Positions 21,040 to 39,085 of a stretch of DNA of 64,000 nt are shown here, one piece after another. A program made the position numbers and the translations under genes. Under the pieces are notes generated by a model, which did no database searches, was not told where the DNA came from, and saw only the letters and a list, made by a program, of their open reading frames with translations. Position 1 is the stretch's first letter. Each line of letters begins with the position of its first letter. This DNA is from Micropterix aruncella (taxonomy: Eukaryota > Arthropoda > Insecta > Lepidoptera > Micropterigidae): positions 2,693,298 to 2,757,297 of the forward strand of contig OX155962.1 of assembly GCA_944548615.1 (NCBI GenBank), in the 5' to 3' direction.

Positions 21040-22757
21040 CCCTCCGTCGGTCGCAACTGTGCAAAAAAAGCACAGGTACAGTTTTTCAGTTGGCTATCCT
21101 GCTTAAAGGCGACAGGTGGCGCCCCCCTCCCCAGTACCCTCTTGGCTCGGTGAGACTTCCCGACTTCCAACCGCAGTTGGCGCTACATCGTTACAGAGAG
21201 CGGAGCCAGAGCAAGTGGCCAAAAAAGCACATTGCGACCGAATATGTCACACTTTCCGAGGTTCGTATTTTGCTTGCATTCATCTTTATTGTTTATATTT
21301 CACCAGTTTATAAAGTTATTTGTCGGAATTTAGAAGACAAGGGTGGTGTTTTTATGAAGTGTGCGTAATTTGCACACTGCGACTGAACTCGTTATGGCTA
21401 AACTAATTGATTTCGTTTGTCCTTTGTTCCAGAGTTTTGGATAATATGGCGAAAGGACATTACATTTAAGTAAGGAAAGGGATGTCGAGGAGGTAAGAAG
21501 ACTTTTGGCAGCTGATGATGATGACGATCCAGCGCAAACGGAATATTTAGGTGAAGAAAGCGATATTGCGCCCGAAAATGAGGTTGAAGAACACAACGTT
21601 GATACGGCTACTGAACAAGAGTATACCGACGATACCGACGATTCTGACTTTGCACTTGTTGATGAGCTCAGAAAGCGTAGGCTCACCTACGTTGGTACGG
21701 TAAGGAAAAACTAAGAGACAGTTACCTCCAGCCTTTGTGAATGTGAAAGGAAGGAAGCAGTACTACAGTATGTTCGGGTTCTACGATGGGAAAACTCTGG
21801 TCTCGTACATTCCAAGAGAGAAAAAAATGTGATCCTCGTTTCTTCCCTTCATAATGACTATGCCATTGATCCTTAATCTGGACAGCATAAGAAGCCAGAT
21901 ATCATAACTTTCTACAACTCCACGAAGGTGGAGTGGATACTGCAGACCAAATGTGTTCAAATTATGATGCTTGCAGAAACAACAAGCGTTGGCCAATGGT
22001 CATCTTTTATTCGATGGTGAATGTGGCTAAGATCAACTCTCTCCTTATTTATCTTGGCAATGATCGTGAGCCATTGCACGGGAGGGTGTTCCTAAAAAAG
22101 TTGGCCCATGAGCTTACTCTCCCGGAGCTGCAAAGAAGGAGCCAGAAGAGGCATGGAATTCCCTCCGGCCTCCGAATCCGCCTGAGGAAGTTCAACTTTA
22201 CAAGGAATGTTGATAATGATGATCATAATAACGAACCACCTTTCAAGAGGCAGAGGTGCATACCCTGCACGACTGAAACTAGTTTAAAGAGGCCTACCAC
22301 GTCGAGATGTCTGCGTTGTGTCAAGCTGATCTGTAATAAACACGCAAACGATGTCTGCTATGAGTGCAAAGTTGCCATCCTTCCAACCTTTTCTGAGGAG
22401 CCTGAATCCAGCGAATATGAGGAGGACTGAGCTCACTAGAATCAGTGAGCTCACTAGAATCACTTTTTAAAATTTTCTTTTAACGCTTAGGTCACCATTT
22501 AGTCCAAATTTTGAATCAAGTACAGTGGAGGAGTAAAAAAATGGGTATTTTCTAAATATTGTGGTTTTTTGGGTAATAAAAACGTTTTTCATCCAATTCT
22601 TCTTTTAATCCCTTAATGACGATCCTAAAGAAGGTAAGCAAGAAGAAACGGTTCCAATATCCAAAAGTGGATGGAAGTTATGAAAATTTCAAATTGTGTG
22701 CTTTTTTAACACATTGCGACCGAACGAAGTTACGAAAAGGTTGCGACCGATGTAGGG
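21040..22757 (+). mobile_element. Defective piggyBac-like transposon with TTAA target site
   Basis: The ends are CCCTCCGTCGGTCGCAAC (21040) and, inverted, CCCTACATCGGTCGCAAC (22757); each is flanked by TTAA (21036-21039 and 22758-22761), the hallmark of piggyBac insertion. A second GTCGCAA-type word at 22703-22712 with GTGCTTTTTTAACAC resembles the subterminal repeats of the family. The length, 1.7 kb, is well below the roughly 2.5 kb of a complete element, and the transposase inside is broken. Confidence 0.9.
21446..22430 (+). pseudogene. piggyBac transposase pseudogene, central catalytic region mostly deleted
   Basis: The start region has ERDVEEVRRLLAADDDDD, an acidic N-terminus typical of these transposases, one frame away from the ATG at 21446. 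It then jumps to RKRRLTYVGTVRKN from the late catalytic region. Frameshifts and a stop follow (21710-21930). The frame resumes with VDTADQMCSNYDACRNNKRW, a very conserved piggyBac segment, and runs to a C-terminal Cys/His finger (CLRCVKLICNKHANDVCYEC). The deletion removes most DDD catalytic sequence, so no active enzyme is expected. Confidence 0.88.
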
Positions 22758-22761
22758 TTAA

Positions 22762-23823
22762 GAAAGCAATTATTAATGATGGTATAGATTTATCATTGTA
22801 ATCGCAATATTTAATATATTATAAATAATATTTATTCAAGAATATCTTTAAATAATATGTATGTCTATATTATGGAACGTGTATTTACATAAAATTTTAT
22901 TTACTTATTATGACTCCTTTCTTCCCAGTTCCCACCTGTCCCTATGAATGTTAGTTAATTCTTCAAAAAAATTATATTGTTGTGTTTAAATTATGAATGT
23001 TTAAGTGGAAACATGTAATTAGCTTTATTTTTTTAAAATTCTGTAACAAATTTATTGTAACAGCTGTATGTTTCCTCAAAAATAATAAAATAAAATTTAA
23101 AAAAAAAAAGTATTGGTGAGACAACAAATAATTCACAAAATGTTCTACCAAATTGACACCCCCCCCCCCCCCCCCCGTTCACTTATTTCTTGCTTCCAAT
23201 CAAATTTTGCACTAATGACTTTCAAACTCAACCGAGCCATCTCCGAATCAATTGCTTGTTTTCACAAAAAAACGTTATGAATTTAGATAAATCCGTCTAA
23301 GCACAGTAACTAAGTGCAGTAACTGGCATTCGTTTAAGGGCGCTTCAGCCGGTGGATGCTATCGGTTTTCATCTACCAATCGAAGAGTGTTTAATCGGCA
23401 GGAAGCGTGTTCGACGCCTCCACAAAACCACATCACACGGGCACAGACACGGGGCAAGACACGCGGAAAGACGCGAGCCAGGCGACCTGACCGCACCACG
23501 CCCTTATCCGGGGCTCTTCAACCGTGAAAATGAAAACTATCGTAGAATCTATTCTTGGGAATAAGCCCCCCTCACAAAGGCATACATCTCGTGTCGTACG
23601 GTATACTTAAAAACCCTTATTTTCTTCGCTTTCTTCTTATCATGGTGCCATATTACAATTATTAACCATGTTGACTATTATAATTATGTTGAATGCGGTT
23701 CGAAACTCGGAACAGAGTTGAGGTGGATTTCCGTGGCACCTTTCTAGAAGATTCCGAAGCGAGGGTATTCTTCTTTATCTCGAATCTCTCCTTTCGGCTA
23801 TCTTGCAATGCATTGGTAGGGCA
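22762..23823. other. AT-rich stretch with poly-C run
   Basis: No gene is recognised. An 18-C homopolymer lies at 23159-23176. A GC-rich patch at 23395-23520 repeats CACGGG and ACGCG words; a 70-codon frame through it has no known motif. Confidence 0.45.
23159..23176. repeat. Poly-C homopolymer
   Basis: Eighteen consecutive C. The length is likely to be unreliable in the assembly. Confidence 0.95.
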
Positions 23824-24490
23824 GTGTCGACTACAACCAGCGAACCTGTCACCCCAGGCTGGTATAACGATATGTGATCGTTCTTTCAGCCGTGGAATGA
23901 GCGTAGAAGACTTAAAGACAAGACAAATCTAATGTCTAGCTTTGCTCGACAGAGACCAACGCCTTACGGCGAGGCACCAGGAAAGGTATCCAGCGGGCAG
24001 CCTCGCCCCCTATCTACAGTTTGGAAGGATATATCCGTCTGGAATTAACCTTCAGAATACCTCCTACCTCTTGACTGGTTACAGAATAGAGGTCGCTTGC
24101 GCGGTCCTCTCCCTTAGATAACTGTGATACGGTGTCTACCGAAACTATCGCGGACCACGGCATCCTTTGCCCGGCTGTTTATCCGGTATCCAATTGGTCG
24201 TTTCAAGGGCAGTTTCCGTAAGGTAAACAACTACCCCCGCTCTATAGGAAACATTACTGTTTCCATACTCCCCCGGCAGTCGGAATGCACAATCGATTGG
24301 CTGACGCCGCACAGTGCGCAAACCGTCCAGGAGCGCCCGAAGGTTGATTCCTAGAGAAGACTGGCTCGCAGGCCAGAGTCCTACCCGGGCTCGTATTTCT
24401 GCGTGGAAGCCGCCGGATGGGTGTTGACCCGTGCGACCGACCCTATACAACTGGGTCTTAGTGGCCAAACTGCAACACATGAGCTCCCTG
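23824..24490 (-). mobile_element. Repeat family R, full-length uninterrupted copy
   Basis: This is the best reference for the family. Minus-strand order: GAGCTCATGTGTTGCAG head at 24486, AGACTGGCTCGCAGG region, GTGCGGCGTCAGCCAATCG, CTATAGAGCGGGGGTAGTTG, CGCCGTAAGGC, then GGGGTGACAGGTTCGCTGGTTGTAGTCGAC at 23825. It is about 667 bp with no terminal inverted repeats and no coding frame. Confidence 0.75.
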
Positions 24491-24527
24491 CATTGCATTA
24501 GGTCGTTCCAGAAATAAGTAATTCCAA

Positions 24528-24912
24528 ACATATGGTGTGTTCCAGAAATAGCATCGCAAGGAAACTAACTGGAAGTACATGGGGACGCAACCGACCTACA
24601 CTCAGAACCTCAGATCTGGGCTCATGCGTCTCCGCAGCGGAATATGCCGCTCCAGTGTGGAGTGAATCAACACACGCAAAAATGGTTGGCGCTGCTGTGA
24701 ACGATACTGCGAGAATTGTCGACGGATCCCTAAAGCCTACTCCCGCCGAAAAGCTTTATCCGCTCATCGGCCTCGCTTCCCCTTCCGTCGCGATGTCCTG
24801 ACTGATATTAAATGCCTTAAAGGTGATAGACGACCCAAGACACCCACTGAACGGGTAAGAACCACACCACAATCACCTCAAATCGCGAAAGTCTTTCTTA
24901 AGCCGCACACAA
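24528..24912 (+). pseudogene. LINE ORF2 fragment (post-RT region)
   Basis: The frame has RKLTGSTWG, then CVSAAEYAAPVWSESTHAK and VNDTARIVDGSLKPTP, the segment after the RT of R1/Jockey-like LINEs (C-x-AEY-x-APVW-x-S-H). It ends at 24801 and continues in another frame (RRPKTPTERVRTTPQ), so it is frameshifted. It is truncated at both ends. Confidence 0.8.
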
Positions 24913-24917
24913 CCGCT

Positions 24918-25035
24918 GTATTTATTTTATTTTATTTTATTTTATTCTGGAACCAAAAAGAACTACATACAATTCAATAAAAACGTATTTAAAAGTGTCA
25001 AAAATCCATTAACGTGATTCTGAATATATAATGTA
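24918..25035 (-). repeat. (TTTTA)n run followed by a LINE 3'-end-like segment
   Basis: TTTATTTTATTTTATTTTAT at 24922-24943 abuts CTGGAACCAAAAAGAAC. Read on the minus strand this is a 3' end followed by an (AAAAT)n tail, as in the LINE at 16425-17200. No coding part remains. Confidence 0.5.
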
Positions 25036-25606
25036 CCAGCTGCGTCCCGCGGTTTCACCTGCGTGGTGATGGAAAATTGTGAAAAATGATGAGAGAAAAC
25101 TATATATCTTTATAAATTATAGCCTATGTGTTATTCTGATAGTAGGATACAGAATGAACGCAATATAATGTTATATTGTTTCCGCTTGAGAATGGGGGGA
25201 ATCAGGATGGGAAGTGAGGTTAAAGGAAGAGACGAAATAGATAAAAAAATATTATGTATGTATATAAATATATTTATATTTAATTTTAGGTATGATATAT
25301 AGGTAATATAATGAATATACTTGAGATAAATTATGTCCATGAACATTAAATGAAATATAATTATATAAATGTTTTGTAATAATCCTCTTACTATTATAAA
25401 CGCGAAAGTTTGTAAGAATGTATGTATGGATGTTTGTTACTCTTTCACGCAAAAACTACTGAATGGATTTTGATGAAACTTTACAATAATATAGCTTACA
25501 CATCAGAATAACACATAGGCTATAATTTATAAAGATATATGGTTTTCTATCATCATTATCACAATTTTCCATCTCCACGCGGGTGAAACCGCGGGCGCAG
25601 CTAGTA
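25036..25606. mobile_element. Foldback repeat with ~105-bp arms
   Basis: The left arm, 25036-25145 (CTGCGTCCCGCGGTTTCACC ... AGCCTATGTGTTATTCTGAT), is the inverted counterpart of 25498-25606. Between them lies CTATTATAAACGCGAAAGTTTGT and CTCTTTCACGCAAAAACTACTGAA, a segment very common in lepidopteran genomic repeats (recalled, not checked). No protein is encoded. It could be a MITE or two inverted copies of one LINE tail. Confidence 0.7.
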
Positions 25607-26774
25607 ATAAATAAAAGCAGAGATTTCTAACTCGCAATACAGGCGTGTATTGTTATATTTCATTTGTAGAAATACTATTTTTTGTAATTTCGTAATGTTA
25701 TTACATATATATTAATTTTTTGTAATGTAATTTCTATACCCAGATCGGGTTTATGAAAATAAATTTTTCATTTTCATTTTCATTTTATTCATATTCTCAT
25801 ACAATATTTATTCATATTGTTATACAAACAATCACACATAATGTAATAAACATTTGCTTAAGTTTAAGATATGTTAAAATGGGCTCAAATTAGTCCTAAT
25901 AAACTTTTACAAATCTTGCATTATATGATGCCGTTTTCCTGACTTGGCCCTGTCCTTACATACATTTTTGGCTTCATCCACCATTGTTCTTCTCATGCAT
26001 TCTCCTATTTTAGCTTTTTTTTCTAATAAACTCTTAAAATAAAAAAAACAATGTCACATAACGCGTTGTTCGAACCCACCTCCTGCCCCTGTAATGCATC
26101 GTAACGTTTTACAAAACCCCCCTTTCCCCCAAATTGCTTGAGCGTCCCCTAGAATCGAAAAAAAATTATCTAAAAATAACAATGAATAAATAAACACACG
26201 AGTACATTGCAAACAGTACACTGCTCTACATAGTTACCGTAGTTACTTTTGGGAACAATCAGTACTACAGTTTTATTTTTCAAATATAATCGCCGGCAAT
26301 ATACGACGCCGCCATCTATACAATGCCGCGTGAATCACTATGCCGTGGTTTGCGTCTTAGCTAAAACCCGCGCGTGCGCTACCACGCCTTATAATCTATT
26401 CAGTTGTAGTAGCGATCACCGCTAGATGTGGTATGCTCCTACTTTAGTAAAATAAATTTTCAATGCGTTCTCAAGCGTAATAAGACAAATTGCTTATATT
26501 AGGAATGAGTGAAGTGGGTGCTGGCCACGGTTTGATTCACAATTGGGTCACTTAAAATGGTAACATGCCAAATTGGGATGCGTTGGCCTACCAGTTACGA
26601 TCAGTGGTTTCCTCATCCCGGCATCTTAGGAAGTGGGTGCCGGGTACCCAGTGGCTTACATACGGGGGGAGGGAGGAGGCAGACTGGAGACGGATTTTAG
26701 AAACATTCACATTTATTTTGCAACGTATCTACATAAAAGTAAAAGTTGCTTTTTAGACGACTGCATAACAAAAA
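25607..26774. other. AT-rich stretch with possible LINE tail
   Basis: ATTTTTCATTTTCATTTTCATTTTATTCAT at 25762-25790 looks like an inverted LINE tail. A GC-rich patch is at 26290-26410. No gene is supported. Confidence 0.4.
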
Positions 26775-28190
26775 AGGAAGGTAATGTATTCAGGGTTCAT
26801 CTATGTATGTTTTCCGTGTCTTTATTCCACAATAACTTCCAAATAATTTAACCGATAAGTGTGTTATATTGTTAGAACCGTGATATCATCCTGAGTGTCT
26901 ATCAAGTAGGTAGTTATCTAAATGTCCAAATGTCCAAATGTCAATAAATTAGCATAAATATATCGTGTTTAGTGTCACATGAAAGGTCTGACCTAGTACA
27001 TTTCGGTAACATAAATCTATCCATATGGATAAATACATAAACCACAAATATTTCATTAAAAACGAGTAATGAAAATATTTATAAATACAATAGTTCACAT
27101 TCTGTAACGACAGTCGTGTTTTTTATTCTTTTTAATATATTTACTTGTTAGAATAAGGGTTGCCCCCTCATCTCATTACAATGTTTCGGAAGGGATAGGT
27201 AAATCCAGGTCATAACTTAGTGGTTCTAGATTTATTTTATATGCAATTTTAATTAAGCTAAGGAAAAAAATGTATAATTAATATGTCATTGAAAAATATA
27301 AATTTCCAAAAAAAAAACTTTTTAACCATATTATTATTGACAACTGTAGCTAGCAATTGCTACGAGTATAAATCAATTGGGACACGATAAGTGTAGTTAG
27401 CAATATCGTGTCGAATAGACCTGTCACCAGAATGTGTCGTATTTTGATACCACACGTAAAGGATTAGATATATTGATTTCATGAATTGAATTGAGATTCG
27501 ATCACTTTCCACTTCTCATACTTCTTAAGATTTAACTAACTGCCATCCTGCTGTATTATATGACTTTGTTATATCGCAGTAAATAAAATCACAATAAATA
27601 ATATAAACAAACATTAACATCCAATTATTAATGTTACATTTTTGCATTGTATACACCATTTTTCGACCTACCTTATTAACGTACTCATTTTATTTCTATT
27701 ATAAGTAAAAGAGTTTAGTGTAAATAGGCTAAATACTCTACCGTGTATTTACTATCTGTAAGTTTACTGTTAAATGAAACAAGTAAATATATTTAAAAAA
27801 TTAAAAATAAGACTGCCGTTACAGTCAGAAAGTGAACTATTGTATTTTTATTTGTTTATTATAGTTTATTCATGAAATATTTGTGGTTTATGTATTTGTC
27901 CATATAAATACAGGTATAATTCCGGAATGTACTCAATCAGAACTTTCATTTCACATTAGACACGATATATTTTTCTTAATTTATTTACATTTGGACATTT
28001 AGGCATTTAGACAACTACTTACTTGATATTTTGACAGTCATTGTACGCTATGACACTCAGGATGATATAACGGTTTTAACTATAGCACACACTTCTAAAT
28101 CGGTGCATGCGTTTAGAAAATATAATGAAATAAAGAAACGGAAAACATACATAGATTAACCCTGAACACATTACACTCCATTTTTGTTGG
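26775..28190. mobile_element. Large foldback structure with ~370-400-bp arms
   Basis: The left arm, 26775-27145, and the right arm, 27780-28190, are inverted, diverged copies. Shared blocks include CAGGGTT-ATCTATGTATGTTTTCCGT, ATCATCCTGAGTGTC, AATATATCGTGT, AAATACATAAACCACAAATATTTCAT and ACAATAGTTCAC. The central 0.63 kb is unrelated and non-coding. It is either a transposon with long terminal inverted repeats or two copies of one family in opposite orientation; a third partial copy is at 13534-13720. Confidence 0.8.
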
Positions 28191-28861
28191 GCAGTTTTGT
28201 AATAAATAAACCGTGCGATATAGCAGCCCATTAGGACTAGACCGAAATCGCATTTTCTACCTGCAGATCAAAACAATGGATGAATAGGAAATACACAAAT
28301 GGTGAAGGATGAATCGCAACTGCATCGTATTATTATGTACGCACATAACATGCAAGGTATTTCCAAATATGGATGTGTAAAATAGAACGACGATTAGTTA
28401 TAATATTGTTAATTATATTAGTCTAAAATAAATTTCGCGCGATAAAACACCAACAAAAATATAAAAGGCACCAAAAATTGTTAACCTAATATTATACACA
28501 ATAAAACAAACGGCAAAAGCATTGATTATACGAATACAGATAATTCCTTAGTGTCTACTCTTTGATCCTACATTGCGTTTCAAAGAATATACCAGCAGAA
28601 GGGTTGATTAGGGATTCGTTTGTCTGAAAGCTCTCTATAAGATACGGGAATAAGCGTTAAAATCAGAACTCTTCTTGTGAACATCATGTTATCGACCATT
28701 GACTATGGCGACTGTGTGTATGGCCCGTGCCTGTATAAGGAGATAAGCGAAGGATCCAGCGTATATTTAAAATCCTTGTGCGCGTTTTTTGTTTCAACAT
28801 TTCTTCTTGTCATCACGTATCACCTACCTTGTATCATATATAACTAAATATAATAAATATA
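28191..28861. other. AT-rich stretch
   Basis: No gene or repeat is identified between the foldback structure and the LINE 3' end. Confidence 0.45.
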
Positions 28862-34957
<6,096 letters not shown>

Positions 34958-35827
34958 AAAAAGGCGAATTTATCGCTGTAGCGATATCTTACAGTGTCTT
35001 TCAATTGGCATCGTGCAGTACACATACAAGTAATACAGTTCAAATTTAAAATAAACTAATACAAATAATATATGCAAATAAGTTATGTTAGGTTTACAAA
35101 ATACAATTTTACTATGTTTGCCCAGAGGAGGATAAAGGAGAGGATAAGGTAGGGAGGGGGGAGGGGGGTTTGGTTAGTAGCTGTGTGAAAGCAAATGTTT
35201 TTTCAACTAAATTTTAATAAGTGAGCAACGAGGGTACATGCCTGGCAGAGTGTAGGAGCTGATCCCATAAACGAGCAGAATGGACAGTAGAAGAGCAGGT
35301 ACGTGTAAACAGAAGAGTGATTTCACGGAATAGAGAGTGTGTTATCCCGGCTTGGCCGAAGTGGAATACCGTAACCTCCCAAATGGTGGAATTTGTCCTT
35401 AAGATAGGAGGGCGAAGTGGGATTATTAAGGACGTTGTAGAGTAGCGACAACGTATGCACATTTCTTTGATCGAGAATAGGAAGCCAGTAAAGTTGCTCA
35501 CAAAAGCAGCTAACATGATAGAACTTTCGCAGGTTAAAGACATATATACCTCAGGTAGGTATTTTGCAGACGCTCCATCTTATTCAAAATAAACTTATTG
35601 GCATCTATATACCAAACATCACCGTAGTCAAGTATTGGCGTTAACAGCGTGGACACAATCATTTGTTTAACCGATATAAGTAGAAATCGCTGAAGCCGCC
35701 GAAGACTATGAAAACCATGGAAAATTCGACAACTTACTTGATTAACTTGATCTTGCCAAGAAAGATTTGTGTGTTATCCATTAGATTTATCCATTAAAAT
35801 TCCAAGGTTCTGGACAGATTTGGTATA

Positions 35828-38615
35828 GGGTAAAGGGAGGTAATTTGGTGATATAGGTAATTTGGTGATAAATCTTAAACTGCTTGCCATCAAGAAACCG
35901 ATAGCGGCAGATCAATGAGACGGCGCTACTTTCTAGCTGCAAGCCAGAGCGAGACGGAGAGCTAGCAACCAGGTCCGTGCGTGTCGCCGTCTCGACGCAG
36001 CGACAGTGCTCGCCAGTCGCGCCAGTGAATTGTATCTGCAGAGCGTCGCCCAAGAGAAGTTTTGGAAATATTACTGTAAAATCTACATCTTTCGAGGTAG
36101 GTGTTCAACGTTACTATAGTTTAATTGTTATAACATGACCATTATATTGACATAACCATTGCTTTCCGTATCCTAAAAGAAAAAAAAATATTCCCTAAGT
36201 TTTGAGCCGTTTTGCTTAGCATTTTTAGACAACATTATTACACGATTCGGACTGGTGGATTTCGGGATTTTTTTAATTTTTAACAGGCAGCTTTAATGTC
36301 CGATTGTTGGTGACATATTACGGTCCATATCATAAATATTATTTTCCATGGGTACATTGTCTTGAATTGAGCAATTTTTTTTTATCACCAACTTACCGTA
36401 TGTATCACCAACTTACCGTATCAAACTTTTAGTTCACATTTTTAGTTTTTTTTTAATATATTGTTCCAGAAGCAATGGCTGATAAGGAGAAGAGATATAG
36501 AAAATATGACTCAAGCGAGCTCCAGCTAGCTTTAAAATTAATAAAAGAAGATGGGAAGAGCCTATATTTTGCCTCCAAAACTACAAAAATTCCCTGGAGC
36601 ACCTTGAAACATTATGTTTCAAGAGAAGAGGAAACGGCCCGAAAATTAGGACGGCCTTTTGCCCTCTCCTCGGAATTGGAAGTAAGATTATTTAATTATA
36701 TAATTGAAATGACGGAAATGGGCTTCGGCCTAACAGTATTTGCTATCAGAAAAGTTGCTTATGACTTAGCCGCCGCAAGTGGTCGCAAAAACTTCCTGAA
36801 CTCGGGCAAAAACATAGCCAGCAAATGGTGGTGGGCTAGCTACAAAGAAAGGTATGGTTTAAGTCTGAGAGTTCCTGAAAATTTGTCTGCATACAGGGCC
36901 TCAATGGCTAACCCAACGATATTGGCAGATTACTACCTGAAGTTGGACCACTTGACAACTGAATTGGGCATCAAAGACATGCCAGATCGCATTTGGAATT
37001 GCGATGAGACTGGCATGTCTTATGTAGTAAAACCCGGCCGTGTAGTCACAGCGATAGGTAAGAAATACGTCTATAATAGAACGTATGCAGAAAGAGGAGA
37101 GACTCACACAGTTTTGGCATGTATCTGCGCAAACGGAACATGGATCCCGCCGATGATAATTTTTAAGGGCGTACGTTGGACTGACATACTGGCAAGAGAC
37201 AGTCTTCCCAATTCGTTGGTGAAACTCTCCCCGAAAGGATGGATAAACACCGAACTGTTCGTGGAATGGTTTAAGTTTTTCATTTCCGCAATACCTCCAC
37301 AGCGACCAATAATCCTTTTGATGGATTCGCACGCAGCCCACATCGGTCCTGAAGTCGTTGAACTGGCTAAGGAAAATCGAATTTACCTATTAACTTTTCC
37401 AGCGCACTGCACTCATATCTTGCAACCTTTGGACGTCGGTGTTTTCAAACCACTTAAGGATTACTGGCGGAAAGGCATAAATGAATACATGCGACAGTAC
37501 CCAGGCGACAAACCCAACAGGACCAACTTCCACTCCATTCTGAATCCGGCCTATGTAGCTAGTTTCACATCCAAAAACATAATAAATTCGTTCAAAAAAA
37601 CAGGCATATGTCCTCTGGACAACAACGCTGTCAATCAGTTGGCTCTAGCGCCTTCCATGTTAACTGAGAAAGCGTTGACAGTCGATGGTAGTTGTGGAAC
37701 TGAGCCAAACATTATTAGCGTTTCCACAACCCTTGAAAATGTTCCAGTTGATCCTGTCGCCTCCATTCTAACGAAACCTAAACGGCCAGAGAAGAAAGTT
37801 ACAAAAAGGAGAGCCAAAGACTCGTCCGCTAAATGTTTGACACCTTTAAGAGATACAAACTTGAATGTACCGTCGGCTTCAACAGTTCCAGTTGCCAGCT
37901 GTTCAAACTGTCCGAGTGTCGCGAGCTCATCGAGGGGTTCCGATGATTCTGAAACCAAGACGACGGGACTGAAGAAAAAATTGGTTCAGAAAAAGGCCAT
38001 CTTGAAAACTGTTCAGAACAAGGAAAACTCACGCCATCTTGACGACTGGGAATGTGGTCTGTGTAATGGTCTGTATTCTCAAGATGTAACCGCTAAAAAT
38101 GGAGCTCAATGGATCCAGTGCTCTTACTGCACTGTGCCTTACCACAACGACTGCCTTGGGTGTGATTTGGACACAGAAGAACAATTATATTTCAGGTGTG
38201 AATATTGTGAATAAACAAAAAAGTGCTAAAATTATACAAACTCTTATGTCTCCTGTTGTTGTTTGTATTCCTAAACTCGTTTGATATTGTTTTAGGAGTG
38301 GAATATGCTCCTTTCGATTTACCTCAAATAAAACAGAATTTAACCTCACAAATATTTGTTTATACTGATTGTCACCAATTTACCAACCCCTTATCACCAA
38401 ATTTCCGACCTATATCACCAAATTACCTTTGTCGGCTGATACCACATACTAATTAATAAATAATTATGTAGACGCTTTACAACAACTACTGATTATTTAT
38501 AACTAAGCTCAAACATAGAAGTATACAACATGAGGATAACGAGCTGGTATCATTTATTTTTATATGAACTATTTCATTATTTTGAAAATTATCACCAACA
38601 TACCTTACCTTACCC
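35828..38615 (+). mobile_element. Pogo-like DNA transposon, apparently complete
   Basis: The ends are GGGTAAAGGGAGGTAATTTGG (35828) and, inverted, GGGTAAGGTAAGGTATGTTGG (38615), each flanked by TA. A box close to GGTAATTTGGTGATA recurs in both end regions: 35838-35873 twice; 36384-36422 twice, inverted; and at 38361, 38391, 38411 and 38590, inverted. These are plausible transposase-binding sites. An untranslated first exon with donor CGAG|GTAGGT (about 36095) and acceptor TTGTTCCAG|AAGCAATGG (36470) is likely. The insertion lies inside a LINE, so it is younger than that copy. Confidence 0.9.
36475..38214 (+). CDS. Pogo/Tigger-type DDD transposase with C-terminal PHD-like finger
   Basis: This 579-residue nuclear enzyme would cut and rejoin the element's ends. 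ATG 36475 has good context (GCAATGGC) right after a splice acceptor. Residues 1-60 form a psq-type helix-turn-helix (SELQLALKLIKEDG ... IPWSTLKHYV), followed by a CENP-B-type second DNA-binding region to about 145. The DDE_1 catalytic triad is visible as D177 (WNCDETG), D284 (LLMDSHAAH) and D320 (LQPLDVGVFKPLK), with 35 residues between the last two. A Ser/Thr/Lys-rich linker (about 400-520) leads to a Cys4-His-Cys3 PHD-like finger at 523-578 (WECGLCNG, WIQCSYC, YHNDC, CEYC). No stop or frameshift is present, so it may be active. A domesticated gene is less likely because the TIRs and TA duplication remain. Confidence 0.93.
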   Translation: MADKEKRYRKYDSSELQLALKLIKEDGKSLYFASKTTKIPWSTLKHYVSREEETARKLGRPFALSSELEVRLFNYIIEMTEMGFGLTVFAIRKVAYDLAAASGRKNFLNSGKNIASKWWWASYKERYGLSLRVPENLSAYRASMANPTILADYYLKLDHLTTELGIKDMPDRIWNCDETGMSYVVKPGRVVTAIGKKYVYNRTYAERGETHTVLACICANGTWIPPMIIFKGVRWTDILARDSLPNSLVKLSPKGWINTELFVEWFKFFISAIPPQRPIILLMDSHAAHIGPEVVELAKENRIYLLTFPAHCTHILQPLDVGVFKPLKDYWRKGINEYMRQYPGDKPNRTNFHSILNPAYVASFTSKNIINSFKKTGICPLDNNAVNQLALAPSMLTEKALTVDGSCGTEPNIISVSTTLENVPVDPVASILTKPKRPEKKVTKRRAKDSSAKCLTPLRDTNLNVPSASTVPVASCSNCPSVASSSRGSDDSETKTTGLKKKLVQKKAILKTVQNKENSRHLDDWECGLCNGLYSQDVTAKNGAQWIQCSYCTVPYHNDCLGCDLDTEEQLYFRCEYCE

Positions 38616-38790
38616 TATTTGACACTATTTCCATTAACAAAAATTGGCGGTAATGACGAAGTGTCTATTTTTGACAATGTTTTTTGGCCACCTACCGCAA
38701 TTGCTTGCGATTCATTTGGATTTATAATGATACCATTTTCTAAATCATATAAAAATACAGAAAAAATAATGTCTGTACGAGAAAGGATTG

Positions 38791-39085
38791 CTTATTAGCC
38801 GGAAACGAATTCGAAAATCGAGGTCTACCTAATAAATATCTACATTTGAATGAAAACTAGATCATTAATAATACAATTTGATAAAAGCTGTTAGGAATTT
38901 GTTATCAAATAAAATTATGTCATTTACACCCAATTTTATTGATGCCACTCTTAAAAGAAGATCATAAAATAACAAATTTTTCGGCATTGAAAGTTTTATT
39001 ACCATAGATTAGTAGAAGGATTCATTATTATTTTATTGAGATATTATCCATTTAATTAATATGTTATTATTTAGGATATTTTTTA
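38791..39085. other. AT-rich stretch
   Basis: Nothing recognised between the LINE remnant and the MITE-like element. Confidence 0.4.

Noticed and set aside
36901..37343. Minus-strand ORFs of 146 and 79 codons
   Set aside because: They are antisense to the conserved catalytic domain of the pogo-like transposase.
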